Below, one piece after another: positions 50,801 through 63,404 of a stretch of 64,000 bases of DNA. The notes below the pieces were generated by a model. It searched no databases and had not been told where the DNA came from. It was given only the letters and a program-made list of their open reading frames with translations. Every line of letters begins with the position of its first letter. Positions within the stretch are counted from its first letter, which is position 1. The stretch is from Mytilus galloprovincialis. Its lineage: Eukaryota > Mollusca > Bivalvia > Mytilida > Mytilidae. Both the position numbers and the translations under genes were made by a program. The stretch is from contig NC_134847.1 in the NCBI RefSeq assembly GCF_965363235.1, forward strand, positions 61,722,439 to 61,786,438. The letters run 5' to 3'.

Positions 50801-51238
50801 TTTGAAAATCAAATGCATTGATTTTTAAATTACTTATATACTCTAAGATTATTATTTCTTTTTTTTTTTTGTATCTTCATAAAAATGATTAGATATCGTG
50901 TTTTAATTTCACGATCCCCAATTAATGAAAAAGTGAAAACAAATATATATAAATGTGTAATTCTTTTAAAATCAACTAAAATCTTACCATTCGTAGACTC
51001 TTATATATATATAATTTAAGATTAATTTAGAATAAATGAATTTCTCCAAAATTTTCATTTGCAAAAGTTTTGTTTTCCAAATCATATTTCTTTCATTATG
51101 ATCATTGCATTATGTGCATTACGTAGAGAAGAAGATAAACTTAGGACATCTTAAGAGATGTTCAGTATACATTTTCACTATAAAAATATAAGTATTGTTT
51201 TTGTTCAACAAAAATTGATTTAAATTAACGCTTACCAT
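47885..51238 (-). CDS. B4: secreted NGF/Spaetzle-like cystine-knot protein, type B, inverted orphan copy (232 aa)
   Basis: Coding exons (minus): 51236-51238 (ATG then GTAAGC), 50519-50703, 49841-49966, 49034-49210 and 47885-48092. The signal peptide is MVPLQLYIAVIVATLATA. All domain cysteines are conserved (PMCREV, EICEVV, KVECVG, YYCRPTN, LCPSD, ACSCVKVGC). Exon 4 is one codon shorter than in B1/B2 and is the most changed part (YRPFYDAMTDVKTGSE versus YRSINQIMTGKKLGDE). AATAAA lies at 47767-47762. The orientation is opposite to B1-B3, convergent with B3, and no type A gene follows upstream in the remaining 12 kb. Intron 4 is closest to that of B2. A short tandem repeat (GTTG/GCTCTTTGG units, about 49405-49485) sits in intron 3. 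Confidence 0.86.
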
Positions 51239-51455
51239 TGTTAATATCTTTTATCAAGTCAAGATTAAATCTGATTTCTAAACTAGTAAATATGGATATT
51301 TATATGCATAAACGAGGAAATTAACTACTACGGATTTGTAACAACGTTTTTGATTCGTTCTTCTATTTGTACGTTGTACACTGATGTATTACTACAAAGT
51401 GTTAAGGCCATGTTAAAAAATAAAAGTTACGTCACAAAAACGATTATTTGTTCAA
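51239..51455 (-). promoter_or_regulatory. B4 promoter: B-side half of the divergent promoter only
   Basis: Homology to the B-proximal half of promoters 1 and 2 runs to about 51450. It includes TATAAA at 51304-51299 and the ACGT element at 51427-51434 (TGACGTAA on the minus strand). The CCAAT box, second ACGT element and A leader exon are missing. Confidence 0.6.
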
Positions 51456-51459
51456 TGCC

Positions 51460-54400
51460 TTGACATCATGCAAAGTACATATAGTTGAACTTTGCATTAT
51501 AATATGCAAAAACAAAAAACAATAATACATATACAAAGTAATTAATTAATTTCAGAATTGAAAAAAAATGAAAATGGGTGCATGAGGAAACTATGTTTTT
51601 TTTCAATTGATAACTGGGAGCGCAACAACTCTTAAATGCAGTGGTATGCAGTTACTTGGACGTTAAAACCACACTGACCACAAAGTATAACCCAGAGTTT
51701 CCACTAACCAGGAAATAAATTGTCAATTCCAAGAAAAAAATAATAACAAATGATAACTTTAAATATAAAACATTCTGTCTGCGTGCTGACTCTTAACATT
51801 TAGTTACTTAGGAACGATCTATCTAGTTGCACCTAGTCACCTAATCAGTTGACAGTTATCATTTCTTTTATTGCAAAATAATGACTTTAGTCAGATAATC
51901 AGAAAAGGAGAATTTTAAAAATTCAAAAAGTTTGGATATTAAAAAAAAAAATGATGAGGTTAAATTGAATCATATAATATCATGTTTAGAAGAAAAAAAA
52001 AAGATATATGAAAATACTTTTTAACGAGACAGCAATCTATAAACGCAAACAACACATTACATGTGTTAGTGTTGCAAGTAACAGCCATATTAATCTTATT
52101 TTAATTTTTTCTATAAAAAAAAAAAATATCACACGTTTTTATTGAATTTTAATATATAAAAAAATAACAAACGATTTTGTGTAAATAATATTTGTAATTT
52201 TGTGAACGATGAGCTCAATATTATCAATAATATATGAATGATACAACTGATTAATGATGCAATTTTACATGAAGTAGCCTTTTATAGTGAACTATGCGGT
52301 ATTGGCTTTGCTCATTATTGAAGGCCGTAAGGTAACCTATAGTTGTTAATTTCTGTGTTCGTTGATCTCTTTTTTAGAGTTGTTTCATTGTGAATAATAC
52401 TTCATCTTCTTTTTTTATATTCGAATGGTTATAATGAATATAAAGATGCGAAGGAAAACATACTAGTATTAACTATAATTTACAGCACTTTATTGTAAAT
52501 TAGGTGTACATGTAGTTTCATATGTATACAAACATACAACACATTAAGCACATATATATAAGAATTTCTATTGGAGATTTGATGATTTTAAATTCAGTCA
52601 TTGCATACTTTTACAAAAATCTGTGACATAGTCAACTTAATAATTCCAATAAGAAGTCGTCTGATTTAGAAAAGCAGAAGGTAAAGCTCATTGAAAATTT
52701 TTGCCAGTATCGTATCTGTTCTATCAATAGCGGTTTTCAAAATAAAATTCAAATCTTGCATTTTATTCTTATGTGCTATTGTAAGTCATGTCGGCCATGT
52801 GAATTTAAAAATCCGAATCATCGGACTTTGGGTACCTAATGATGAGATTGGCCAATGTAGATTCCAATTGGTCCGGTAATTAAATAGAAGGTTTTTGTAA
52901 AATTTAAGCATCGGACGATGGACGCTAAGTGCTAATAAAATCCTTGAGGGATAAGGAGGTTTCCTTTAAAAGGCACTGAAAAAGCTCGTTCCTTATATTG
53001 ACAATTAACGGAACTTTAATTGATGACTTTAAATTAATTACACGTTAAAAGAATTTGTGTGTTTTAATTTTAATATAGGGTCAAGAAATTGAGACCATCG
53101 ATTGTAGATTTTATCCTTGGTCAGCTTGAGGCATTAACTAACCTTCCTCACACACCTATAAATGGTTCGCATTTAACTTTGCAAATTCGTTTAATTATTT
53201 GCATATTAATATATACAATTTTGTTAACATTTTGACCTTACTGAAAAAATGACATAACTGTCAAGAAAATTGGTTATGTACAGCGGAAACAATTAAACAT
53301 CCTTCATAGATATGACTATAAAGGTCATAAACTTGTTGTTTTTCTTATGTTATATGAATAAAGAAAAGTGTTTTGATCTTTGGAAATCTGGTAGCTGAGA
53401 AGGCGGAATATACCTGTTTTCTTTCCAATACGTCTGATTATTAATCCTTATAAAGCGCCACTTCGAGAAAGCACTATCTCATGAAAACTGGGCCTCTTCA
53501 GATAACTCAAACATTTTGTTTTCTTTACTAGTTTTGCCATTTAACGGTCTTTAACCAACCAAAAAAAATACAAATTTGATAAAATTTCATTGAAGTTCTC
53601 TAACTGAATTCTCATTATTATGTTTTTCATCTTTAAAAGGTCATCTGCGTGAGAGTTTACAATCGGAAAACAAGGGTCTATTTTCTATTACAATTCAGTT
53701 CATAACCGGCCGAAGAGTTCAATTTCATTGTGCCAGATAAAGCATTCATATGTCTGTTGTATGATTTAATACAAATTAATTTCGATAGATGCAATCAGCA
53801 AAGACAAGAAAGGTACTTAAGGGACATTCAAACTTTATTCGAAAACAAAAAATAAACTGACAACGCCATGGCAAAAAAAAAACAAAGACAAACATCAAAG
53901 TACGAAGCACCATATACAAAACTAAAGACTGGGCAACATGAACCCTACAAAAAAGGATAATATCAGGTGCTCCGGAAGTTTAAGCATATCCGGCTTCCCA
54001 CGCTTGACTATTTATAATAATGAACTAAAATTGTATGCAAAGAGAGTTGTAAACATTGTTGTTTTATAAGAAAAGTATATAAAGTCTGTCTGGTGCAAAA
54101 ATAGGAAAGCGTTTTTAAAAATGTGTTAATTAGCAGATTTAAATTTAAATTCAATTGTTTATGAGAGTTTTCCCTTGTTCAGATGATAATCATGTTCCCT
54201 TTACAACACATACACCAGATAAATCTGCAGCCATTATTTTTGAAGAATATACTACCAGTTTGAGGAGCCATCTTGAAATTGCATTGAGATATGACTTGAT
54301 TCCTTGTTGAAGGCTTCACATATTGAAGAGTAGCTATTCAAGCGCTGTTCCTTTGCTTTAGATGTTTACATGAACCTGCAGTGGTCTTGTGTCTTGAGCA

Positions 54401-54560
54401 ATGATAAACACATAAGTTCATTCCCCCATTAGAATATAACAAACAACCTGGCGTTGAAGAATCCTTGAATGGTCATTTTGGTGATCCCTGAGTCCTTTTT
54501 AAATATTCAATAAACGAAAGATCATTAATATCAGTTGTTTGAGGTTTTGGTGTCATTCCC
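51460..54560. other. Gene-free interval upstream of B4
   Basis: AT-rich, with the dispersed repeat at 52275-52420 (TTTTATAGTGAACTATGCGGT). The expected type A partner of B4 was searched for by its motifs (CVPDNF, RPWEQ, CAAS) and not found. Confidence 0.45.
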
Positions 54561-54800
54561 AATAGCATTTCAACATTGTCAATAGCATTTCAACATTTTC
54601 AATAGCATTTCAACATTGTCAATAGCATTTCAACATTGCCAATAGCATTTCAACATTGTCAATAGCATTTCAACATTGTCAATAGCATTTCAACATTGCC
54701 AATAGCATTTCAACATTGTCAATAGCATTTCAACATTTTCAAAAGCATTTCAACATTGTCAATAGCATTTCAACATTGCCAATAGCATTTCGACATTTTG
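54561..54800. repeat. Minisatellite, 12 x 20 bp
   Basis: Unit AATAGCATTTCAACATTGTC with variants at the last four bases (TGTC, TTTC, TGCC) and one AAAAGCATTT copy. Confidence 0.9.
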
Positions 54801-55092
54801 TGTTTTGGAAATTAGATAGGCCGTTTCTGCATGTTTAGATCTTATTGCACGGACTGGTACAGTAGCTTAATTTTCATATAAATATAGGATGATATAGTAT
54901 AATTGCAAATGACACAACGAGACAACTATCTTCCTAGTAAGTTCAAATGAAGTGGGTGTGATTAATTAAAGGCACCCGTACGACCTTCAACAATGAGAAA
55001 AACACACTGTGTAGCGGGCTATAAATGGCCTCGACATTAAACAACGACAATCATTGAACTACATGCTCCTGACTAAGGACTAAAACATAAAG

Positions 55093-55448
55093 AATGTGTC
55101 GTGATTAACCATGCTTGAAGTCGCTAGTCCTCCAATAACCTGGGACGACAATGAATGTGTCGTGGTTAACCATGCTTGAAGTCGCTAGCCCTCCAATAAC
55201 CTGGGACGACAATGAATGTGTCGTGGTTAACCATGCTTGAAGTCGCTAGCCCTCCAATAACCTGGGACGACAATGAATGTGTCGTGGTTAACCATGCTTG
55301 AAGTCGCTAGCCCTCCAATAACCTGGGACAATGAATGTGTCGTGGTTAACCATGCTTGAAGTCGCTAGCCCTCCAATAACTTGGACAATGAATGTGTCGT
55401 GGTTAACCATGCTTGAAGTCGCTAGCCCTCCAATAACCTGGGACAATG
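55093..55448. repeat. Tandem array, 6 copies of ~61 bp (later 57-58)
   Basis: Units begin AATGTGTCGT at 55093, 55154, 55215, 55276, 55334 and 55391. The last units lack an ACG triplet. The minus-strand reading gives repeated QVIGGLATSSMVNHDTF, an artefact of the unit, since the period is not kept in frame. Confidence 0.85.
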
Positions 55449-55449
55449 G

Positions 55450-58400
55450 TGCACCCCTAAAACACAAGAACAAAACAAAAACAGTTGCTAGTATCTGAAA
55501 CAAAAATCAAATATGAGAAACAGCAATAAACGACAACCTCTCAATTACAGGCTCCCAAATTGAGACAATCACATAAAGAATATGCCGGATATACCACGTT
55601 CGCTGGCGCCAAACCCATCTTTTGCCAGGGACAGTGGCATAACAATACAGCAGAAGAATAAACTAATAAAGTCAGAGGAAACTCTTCGTATCAATACAAA
55701 GCAAAAAGACATTTATTTAACAAAAAAGAAAAATAGACGGGACGTGGCAGGGTATTTATACATCCCCAGAACAAAAAACACACGAAGTACAGATCTTATA
55801 GTACTCGCAGTTACTAACAGCTCTGTAGTTCAAAATTAAATCTAGAGCTTACTTTTGAAGGTGCATTGAATAAAAAGACTGATGTATGTTTTAACATGAA
55901 AACTACATTTAAGACGACAAAAGAAAGACAACTGAGGGATAGAAATATCGTTAAGAGGAGATTATGATCGGGACATGTATTTATGTTTTCAAACGCAATC
56001 GACATAGACTGACTTTAATATAAAATTCGAAAATGTGGTTTGATTGATCGGCGATGAGACATTTATCCAAATATTTGTCCAAAATGAAAACTCGCAGTTA
56101 CTGACTAGTAACTAGTAACTAGTTCAAAGCCAATAACAACTCATTATTGTAAATTTAGCTTACACTCCGTCCAGTGATTCAGAAAGTAGCAGTAAATTGA
56201 GTTCGTTTGCTCAGCTGCACAGCGCGAGGAAATGTCCTCCCTGTCGTTAGTTTAGTTATTTTGTATAATATTACTTTGGTATTGAATGAAGCAGGAAATG
56301 TTGTAAACTGCCTAGTTCACAATATCAATACCATAACTCTATAATATTTATGAATGGCAATATTCGTATCCAAAGAGAGATAACCCCAACATTCTCCACT
56401 TCCTTTCTCTATTCAGAATTACAAGCCAGAACAAACACAACACATGTATCAACATATTTGATATAGTTTTTTTTTTTTTAACATTTTCTTAGAACTTTGC
56501 TGGAGATATTTAAAAGTTTTCGAGTGTAATTGCATTCATTGGTACAAGACGAGATCTTATATATTTTAGAATACTGAATCGTGGAGTGATTGTTAAAATA
56601 ATTATAAAAGGTGCCAGTCTTTGCTGGAAAATCAGACATCATTTGTTCCAACAACCCTTGCAATAGTCCATAGAGACGTGGGAGAAGATATATTTTACAA
56701 CGATAATATTTGTCGAGTATCTATTTTTAAATTCTGTTAAAAATGTATCAATTGAAAGTGTATACCAATAGTTTCTGTTTGGATTATTTATAGAGTTTTT
56801 GATAGAGTCCTAGCGATTTAGGTATAGAGATGTGTGTTTTATTGACGACTATATATTGACCTCAGATAGCGTGCATGAGAGTGTGGATGTGGTGGTCCTT
56901 CTTTCTGTAGGTAATTTTTCTATTCTCTATTCTTTATATTTTAGCACCTCATTAATCCTATTATAGGTCAAAGTACGGTCTTCAATACGGATCCTTGGCT
57001 CATGCACACAGAACAGCAAGCTATAATGGGCCCTAAAAATGAATAATGTAAAACGGGAAAACCAGCGGGTTACTCTATATATAAAAACAGAAACACTTAT
57101 GAACTACATCAACAAACGACAATTATTGAACATCAGATTCCTGACTTAGGACAGGTGCAAACAAATGCAGCGGATCACATTATTACTGATTAAGAAAGGA
57201 GCAGGAAATTGAGGTCGTATACCCAGCTGAACAATCAGAGGAAAAAATCATGTCGTTAGTTATTTATCTTGTACATCATTTCAATGGTATTAATTTCAGG
57301 AAATGTTCAAAACTATCTATTAATGATGATATTCAAGAGTGGCAATATTTGCATCCATACAAAGATAGATACATCGTTTCCATCAGAATAACAAGCTATT
57401 TGATATACTTACTCATGTTACTAGTTTCTTTTTCATTTTTAACATTTTCCACCTACTGGAAATATTAAGATCTTGAGTGTATTTGCATTCAAAGGTAAAA
57501 GATGAAATACGTTTGTTGTTCATAGTACGAGTAAGTTAAAAAGAGCAAACATTTATTAAAGCTGATATGTAGACGAGATATAAGCCTGAATATAAGTAAA
57601 CATTAAATAACAAAAAAGCATTACAAATAGTATCAACAGGTCAAATTAACAAGAAAGTACGATTTGAGAGTACTCGCAGTTACTGACAGCTAGTTAAAAG
57701 CCAAAACAACTAAAAATAAAAAAAATCTTTGTATATGTACTTGTATCTATGAAAGAATTTAGTAAAAGTTTTAAGTAATGTATGGTAACGAAATGATAAC
57801 TTGATAATTTACCAGTGATACATTGATTACGTTCATTTAAAAAATCTATGACATCACTACACACACGGGCATAATAACGAAGGAGTTGTGAAATATAACT
57901 ACCGTATGATAGATCCATAGGAACATTGCCGTCTAAAAAATGAAAATTAACAAAAGTGAATAGAAAATTACATTTGCCTTTCTCTTTGTGAAATACAGTT
58001 TACATTTTTTCAATCAGTCTTTTGATTAAGATGAATCATTATTGTGTAAGAGGGATTTTATAAACAAATATATATATTTATTTTTCAGACAGAAATCTGT
58101 CTTTCCTTTGTTTTATTTAACAAACTCTCTTTTAAACACTTTTAAAAGATTATCCCGATTGTATCATATTAAAGATAGCCATATGTTTAAAAATAAAGTG
58201 TATTACATTTTCGTTAATGGACATGGAGATGGGGTCGTGTAATAATTACACATGGTCTCTGATCTTTAATTTGTAATTCTATTGAAAATTGTATTTAATT
58301 CTATCCGCCTTTTTGTACATCTGTTAAACCATAATTATCTGGGTGGTTAAAGAGCAACGTTCATTCGGGTGTAAATGAAGGGTGATGACATTCGGCAACA

Positions 58401-58950
58401 TATCGTCTGCTCTTGTTTGTTAATCTCGTGGACTGTAAACGTCTGACGAGATGAAGATGACAGGCGAGTTGAATACGTGATGGCACAAATCCCATATTTG
58501 ATCAAATAGCAAAACTGTCAATTTGTATTGAATAATGCTTCGTTGATTTGTAATGTCAAAACAAAGATTTGTATTGAAGCAATTGTAATAGAACCTGTGA
58601 AAAGTTAGTCGCGTATTTATCTTCTAAACAAGCGGGTTACTTTGTAATTATATAGTCCCCAAATACCGAAGACCTCCAAATATACTTTATTTAAACCATC
58701 GAATGATAATGCTACTACTACTGACATATTCGGCTGAAGTTTTCTGGAAAAAATTGTTAATCTCATGGTCGATGCAAAAATCTTTAAAAGCAAAATTTCT
58801 GTGCCATTTAAAATCATTCAAACTAAAAGTTCATAACAATAATTATGACATATAAAATGTTATAAATATTTTAAAGTGTACTGTATACGTCCAATTTTTT
58901 GTAAACAAAAATAACGACTTTTTTTAATTACTATGCTTGGAAAATATTTA
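55450..58950. repeat. Mosaic of dispersed repeats with one direct duplication
   Basis: 56185-56560 and 57195-57515 are diverged direct copies (GAAATGTC/GAAATGTTC, TGGCAATATT, GAGTGTA.TTGCATTCA). ACTCGCAGTTACT phrases occur at 55804, 56091 and 57671. 57790-57930 on the minus strand is a fossil reverse-transcriptase C-terminal fragment (YGSYISQLLRYYARVCS), broken. No host gene is seen. Confidence 0.5.
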
Positions 58951-58962
58951 ATATTATGAATA

Positions 58963-59884
58963 TGTTCCGGACCATATGAGTATTTGGAACATACGCGTAT
59001 GGTCATGACCATAAAGGTATATACTAATATGGTCGGGGTAATTAACACACTGTTACAGTTTACCTTTAATACTAAGTCTTCTAAACTTTTCATATGGTAT
59101 GACCGTTCATTAAAAAGACGCTATCATATAGGTAATTTTATTATTATATTATAATAAAAAGATAATCTAAATAAAAATTAGAAGTTTCACATAGTTAATT
59201 TTACTTACTTGTCAAAACAATAAACATATTTTTTACCGATGGTCATTTCCGATTTGTTATTACGCGTGAATGGCAATATGTCGACTTAAAACAATAAATT
59301 CCAAAAAAAGATTTAATGAACTGTTACACAAGAAGTCACTGGAAAGTAACATAGTTTATTTAAGTTGTCTTGTGAATATGGTGTATTTCAGTCATGTTAC
59401 GATATTTGAGATCTAGAGCTTCTTAAAAACACCGAAGACATATAGGAATGGCCCAAGACCTCTACTCGGTATCACTGTACACAGCTATAAAAAGGCTAGC
59501 TTTTCACTCGCAAACAAAAGGTGTAAATGAAAAGGATCATGCACAACAAAGACTTGCTAATGCAAAAAAGCTATGATACCGCATGGAAGTAAATGTCACC
59601 CAAGCCTACATGCAAGAATGTAATTAGCGATGAAAACTAACTATGGCATCAATATTTAATTTTTACGTAGTATTCGAATTATAAAATAATACATTGTCAT
59701 GTGATTGGTTTGTTAGATAAAGTTTTTGTATTATTGAAACTTTTATAATGTAATTTTTAAAAAATACCTATACGGTCCAAATACTCATATGGTACGGCCC
59801 GTTAACAACCAAACGAGTTTTATACTCATATATGAGTATTTGGACCATATGCGTATGGTCCAAATACTCATATGGTCCGGAACA
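58963..59884. mobile_element. 0.92-kb element with ~40-bp inverted ends
   Basis: The left TGTTCCGGACCATATGAGTA... and its inverse at the right end match for about 40 bases with few differences. Both arms also repeat GTCCAAATACTCATATGG internally, making them palindrome-rich. No clear target duplication and no transposase. It is MITE-like. Confidence 0.6.
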
Positions 59885-60758
59885 AATACAATATTTGGCT
59901 TATCGCTAATACTTCTTCGATTTTTAATTTATTGTCCAACTCAAGATTTTTTTTAAGTCACAAACAATTATTTTTATTTTTTTTTAAATCTAATACCTAC
60001 CGATTTTTTTCTGAACATGTGTCGAAGTGTTGAGTTCATCTTGTTACAGATGCCCTTTGAGATTTGTTTGTCAGTAAAGATTGACTGTAAATTGTTATCT
60101 TTTGACACATACTAATTTCTTTTAACGGTGGTTTAGAATAGTTCAAATTATAGTTGATTGTTTAAAATATTTTGCGCATAAGTTGAAACATCTGTTTTCC
60201 CATAAAATGCATATGTTTTAGCTGGGCTTTTTTAAAGAAAAATATTTACTGCTCAGGTTAAAATGATTGATATACATCCAGAAAAAAACTTTACGATTAT
60301 AATACCCCAAAAAAAACACATTAAACATATATACTTATTAGAGTCAGTTTCAGAGTGTAAAAAGAAGATGATTTTTTGTTACTTTGCTATAATGTCGTAT
60401 TTATCAAGGCGCATTCTGGCAAGCCGAACGACCACTTTTTGAACGCACCTGTGTTGAAGATCATATATATATAGAAATATCTTATAAAACATAATTTCAG
60501 TTTGAATAGGTATACAGAGAAATACATATGTATCATATATACAATATTCATTCCTCAAATAGTACAAGACACTGTACACATACAGCGGTTCAAAGGGAAG
60601 TTTGTCCCCGGGCTTGTTTTCGAGACAATTAACCTGGCGTATACATTTTACATTGTATAAGAATTATGAATTACCATAAGACGAACTGACATTACGAGAA
60701 TAAATAGAGAAGAAGGATATACGTCAGTGTGATAGCAGCTGTCTTTATTTAAAATAAA

Positions 60759-60986
60759 CTAAAGAGAGCCGCCAAACACTGAGTTTCCTAGTTTCAGAGA
60801 CTTAATTTTCGGCTCTCCCTTGACACCATTTGCGAGTATGGTCTTAAGCAACGATGATAGTCCGTAGGAAGGGGACGATAAATGGCTGTCCCGTGTTAAG
60901 AGAGAGCAATACATCTTGCTCGCTAAAGACACCCTTGTAGATTTTGCAAAAGAGCAGGCTAATGCCGCTACAAGCAGCACTCGCAT
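60759..60986 (-). CDS. Candidate short secreted peptide exon (75 aa)
   Basis: On the minus strand a pyrimidine-rich acceptor (CCCTTTCCAATTTGCAG) is followed immediately by ATG, a signal-peptide-like start (MRVLLVAALACSFA), then a 60-residue part rich in Ser, Leu, Lys and Gly (SPSYGLSSLLKTILANG, LKLGNSVFGGSL) and a stop. AATAAA follows at 60749-60744. Only two cysteines (11 and 27) are present, one of them in the signal. The layout matches type A genes in having an untranslated leader exon and a start codon at the acceptor, but the protein is unrelated. The leader exon was not located. No domain is recognised; a secreted peptide or hormone precursor is one option, chance is another. Confidence 0.4.
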   Translation of the reverse strand: MRVLLVAALACSFAKSTRVSLASKMYCSLLTRDSHLSSPSYGLSSLLKTILANGVKGEPKIKSLKLGNSVFGGSL

Positions 60987-61309
60987 CTGCAAATTGGAAA
61001 GGGATTAATATAAGTTTTAAAAACTTGTTTCCCAATCCACTTGAACTAAATATGTTATAATTGAAATCAAATTAATGCTGATTAAGTGCATGTTAATATC
61101 AAATTTGATATTTCCACTAGATGCTACATTTCAGATCTATTTTGAAACTCCAATTCTAGCTTTAACAAAAATAAAGAAAAGTAATAAAGATTTTGAACTG
61201 GCTGAGATAGCTTTAAATTAAATATCAATATGTATATTGGGTTTTTACGGATATGATATCAACCGTGCCCGGAAATTTAGAAATGATCCTTGTAAACTTA
61301 TTGCTCCTT

Positions 61310-61400
61310 TAAAAAAAAATTAGTAGGGGTGTGATAAAGGGTGCGATAAAGGGCAGGGGTGTGAAAAAGGGTGTGATTAAGGGTATGATAAAAGGTGCAC
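61310..61400. repeat. Short degenerate GGGTGTGATAAA repeat
   Basis: Several irregular copies of GTG(C/T)GATAAAGGG / GTATGATAAAAGG. They create a lysine-glycine-rich spurious ORF. Confidence 0.5.
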
Positions 61401-61689
61401 ATAAAAGTTGTGCGATATGGATTAAACAGCAGGCTATTTGTAAAATATTCAGAAATTCTGTATATACTACTAAATGTATGATAAATACATATACACATTC
61501 ATGGATCTACAATCTGTCGATACCTGTAAATTGGCATTGCACAAGGTCATATTTTTCTCGTACTATTTATGACATCTTTACACTAACTCCATTGGATGTT
61601 GGATGTGTACGGATTGATAATTTAGTCTTAGATGCATGCATGAGGTTTTTATTAGTTGTTAGTGGCATTAAACTAGCTGTCAGATAACT

Positions 61690-61950
61690 GCGAGTATTCT
61701 CAGATCTGTTCCTAGTGTCTTTTTGTTGTCGGGATATACAAGTACACGGCCACGTCCACTTGTATTTTGGTCCATCTGATGAGTTAAGCCTTTTTCAACT
61801 GATTTTTATAGTTCGTTCTTATGTTGTACTGTTATACCACTGTACAAGGTTAGGGGAGGGTTGGGATCCCCACATTATGAATGTATGTGTCTGTCCCAAG
61901 TCATGAGCCTGTAATTCAGTGGTTGTCGTTTGTTCATGTGTTACATACAC
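61690..61950 (+). repeat. Mussel dispersed repeat
   Basis: Includes GTCTTTTTGTTGTCGGGATA, CCACTTGTATTTTGGTCCAT and GTAATTCAGTGGTTGTCGTT; it shares its 3' phrases with 18470-18540 and 47260-47340. Confidence 0.6.
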
Positions 61951-62153
61951 TGAAAAAAATACCTAGTAAATATTACTAGTTTGGCTAGTACTTCATTAAA
62001 AGTCCCTAGTAGATTATCAAACAACTAATTAGACTAGTATGTTTACTATCGTGGATGCATCGTATTACCAGGAACCAGCTGTGTAACTGATAACAGGATT
62101 TCCCGCCGGACGATATCATATTCGCGTGGCCAAGTTCTGTTGTACATGAAGTG

Positions 62154-63404
62154 ATGGCCGCAATCAAACGAATAAAGAACCTGAGTGATTTTTGGCCTAA
62201 TTCATTGAAAAGCTGTAAGTATTTTAACTAATTTGTGTTTTATTTTATCGTCTTAACTTGTTTTCACAAAAAAAGAACCACATCATCTCGCCTTTCACGT
62301 AAAATAAAATGTACTACAGAAGATGGTCAAGATAACCTTGTGACACGTGCAGCAAACTTTATCTATCTAAGTTAAAATATACAAGATCCAGATTTTGTTA
62401 TTCTAATATAAACACCTTTTCTTCTTTTTTAATACAAAAACTAATTAATAATCCTTCTATTTCACCACAGAAAACCGTAACTTAAATCCGAAACGTTTTA
62501 TTATTAATTAAAGTGCGCCTCGTTATGAAATTAATATGGCTGCGCCCATGTAGTGAAAAAATATGAACCTGCCAAAACTAACACAGTCAATACATGGTAT
62601 ATCTTCAATATTTTCACATCAAATCTGAAATTGCGAAACATTTGAAAGCACCACAGAATGTACTTGATGACATACATGCACCATGTAGGTGTACACTTGC
62701 ATTTTGACTCTGAGTGCACAAATGCATTCTAATTTCAAACAAGTAATAGCTTTTCTAAAAAGCTAGCCGTCTTTTAGCTTCAGGATGAAAGTAGAAAGTG
62801 TTAAAATTCATAAAGGCTAATACAATTTTTCCTAATTTACTAATGTTTTTTTTTTGGATAATTTACCAACACTGGATTAGAAAGGGTGTAACTTAACTGT
62901 TTTTTAAATTAAATATGAAAATATTTATAAAAGTATATTTTAACCATGGCTCTGGGATAATTATTGTTTTTGCCAGTATTTTAACTCTCTGTATAGCAGT
63001 ATAATTGTAGATTTAATATTAATGCATACATATTACACATACTTGTATGCAATTGCATAAAAAAGCTATAACAAAAAAAGCACATAAATGTTCAGTGTGT
63101 ACCTATATATGTCTGACTCACCTATCACACATAAGAAACAAAGAGAAATATAGTTTGTTAAATACAATGTATTAGTAGAAATTGACAGTAGAGTTCTAGT
63201 TAATCTATATTAATTAATATTGACAACACTACATGTAGTTTTATTATGGATTTTTGTATAATTTCAGGTTCTGAAAAAATCACAGGGGATGATAAATTTA
63301 GACAAAAAGGATCGTCCACCAACATGCTACACTTACTGGAACTTGAAAAACCTGCAATTCACAAGAACAAGCCAAAGACTAGTATTACCGTACAAAGTGG
63401 TTGA
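62154..63404 (+). CDS. Weak two-exon candidate (65 aa)
   Basis: Exon 62154-62214 starts ATG and ends at AGCT/GTAAGT. Exon 63268-63404 follows ATTTCAG and keeps the frame to a stop. The joined peptide contains GSSTNMLHLLELEKP, which recalls the end of a BED-type finger in hAT transposases, but the zinc-binding cysteines are not in place. It may be a transposon relic or noise. No promoter or polyadenylation signal was identified. Confidence 0.22.

Noticed and set aside
50981-50998. A second ATG followed by GTAAGA on the minus strand in B4 intron 1, with a TATATATAA stretch upstream
   Set aside because: The TATA-like run is only about 10 bp away and the matching sites in B1 and B2 lack the donor, so an alternative first exon is not supported.
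54561-54800. Regular 20-bp repeats resembling a CRISPR array
   Set aside because: Units are contiguous with no spacers, in a eukaryotic context.
55288-55503. Repetitive protein QVIGGLATSSMVNHDTF
   Set aside because: Translation of the 61-bp tandem array; the frame is not maintained across units.
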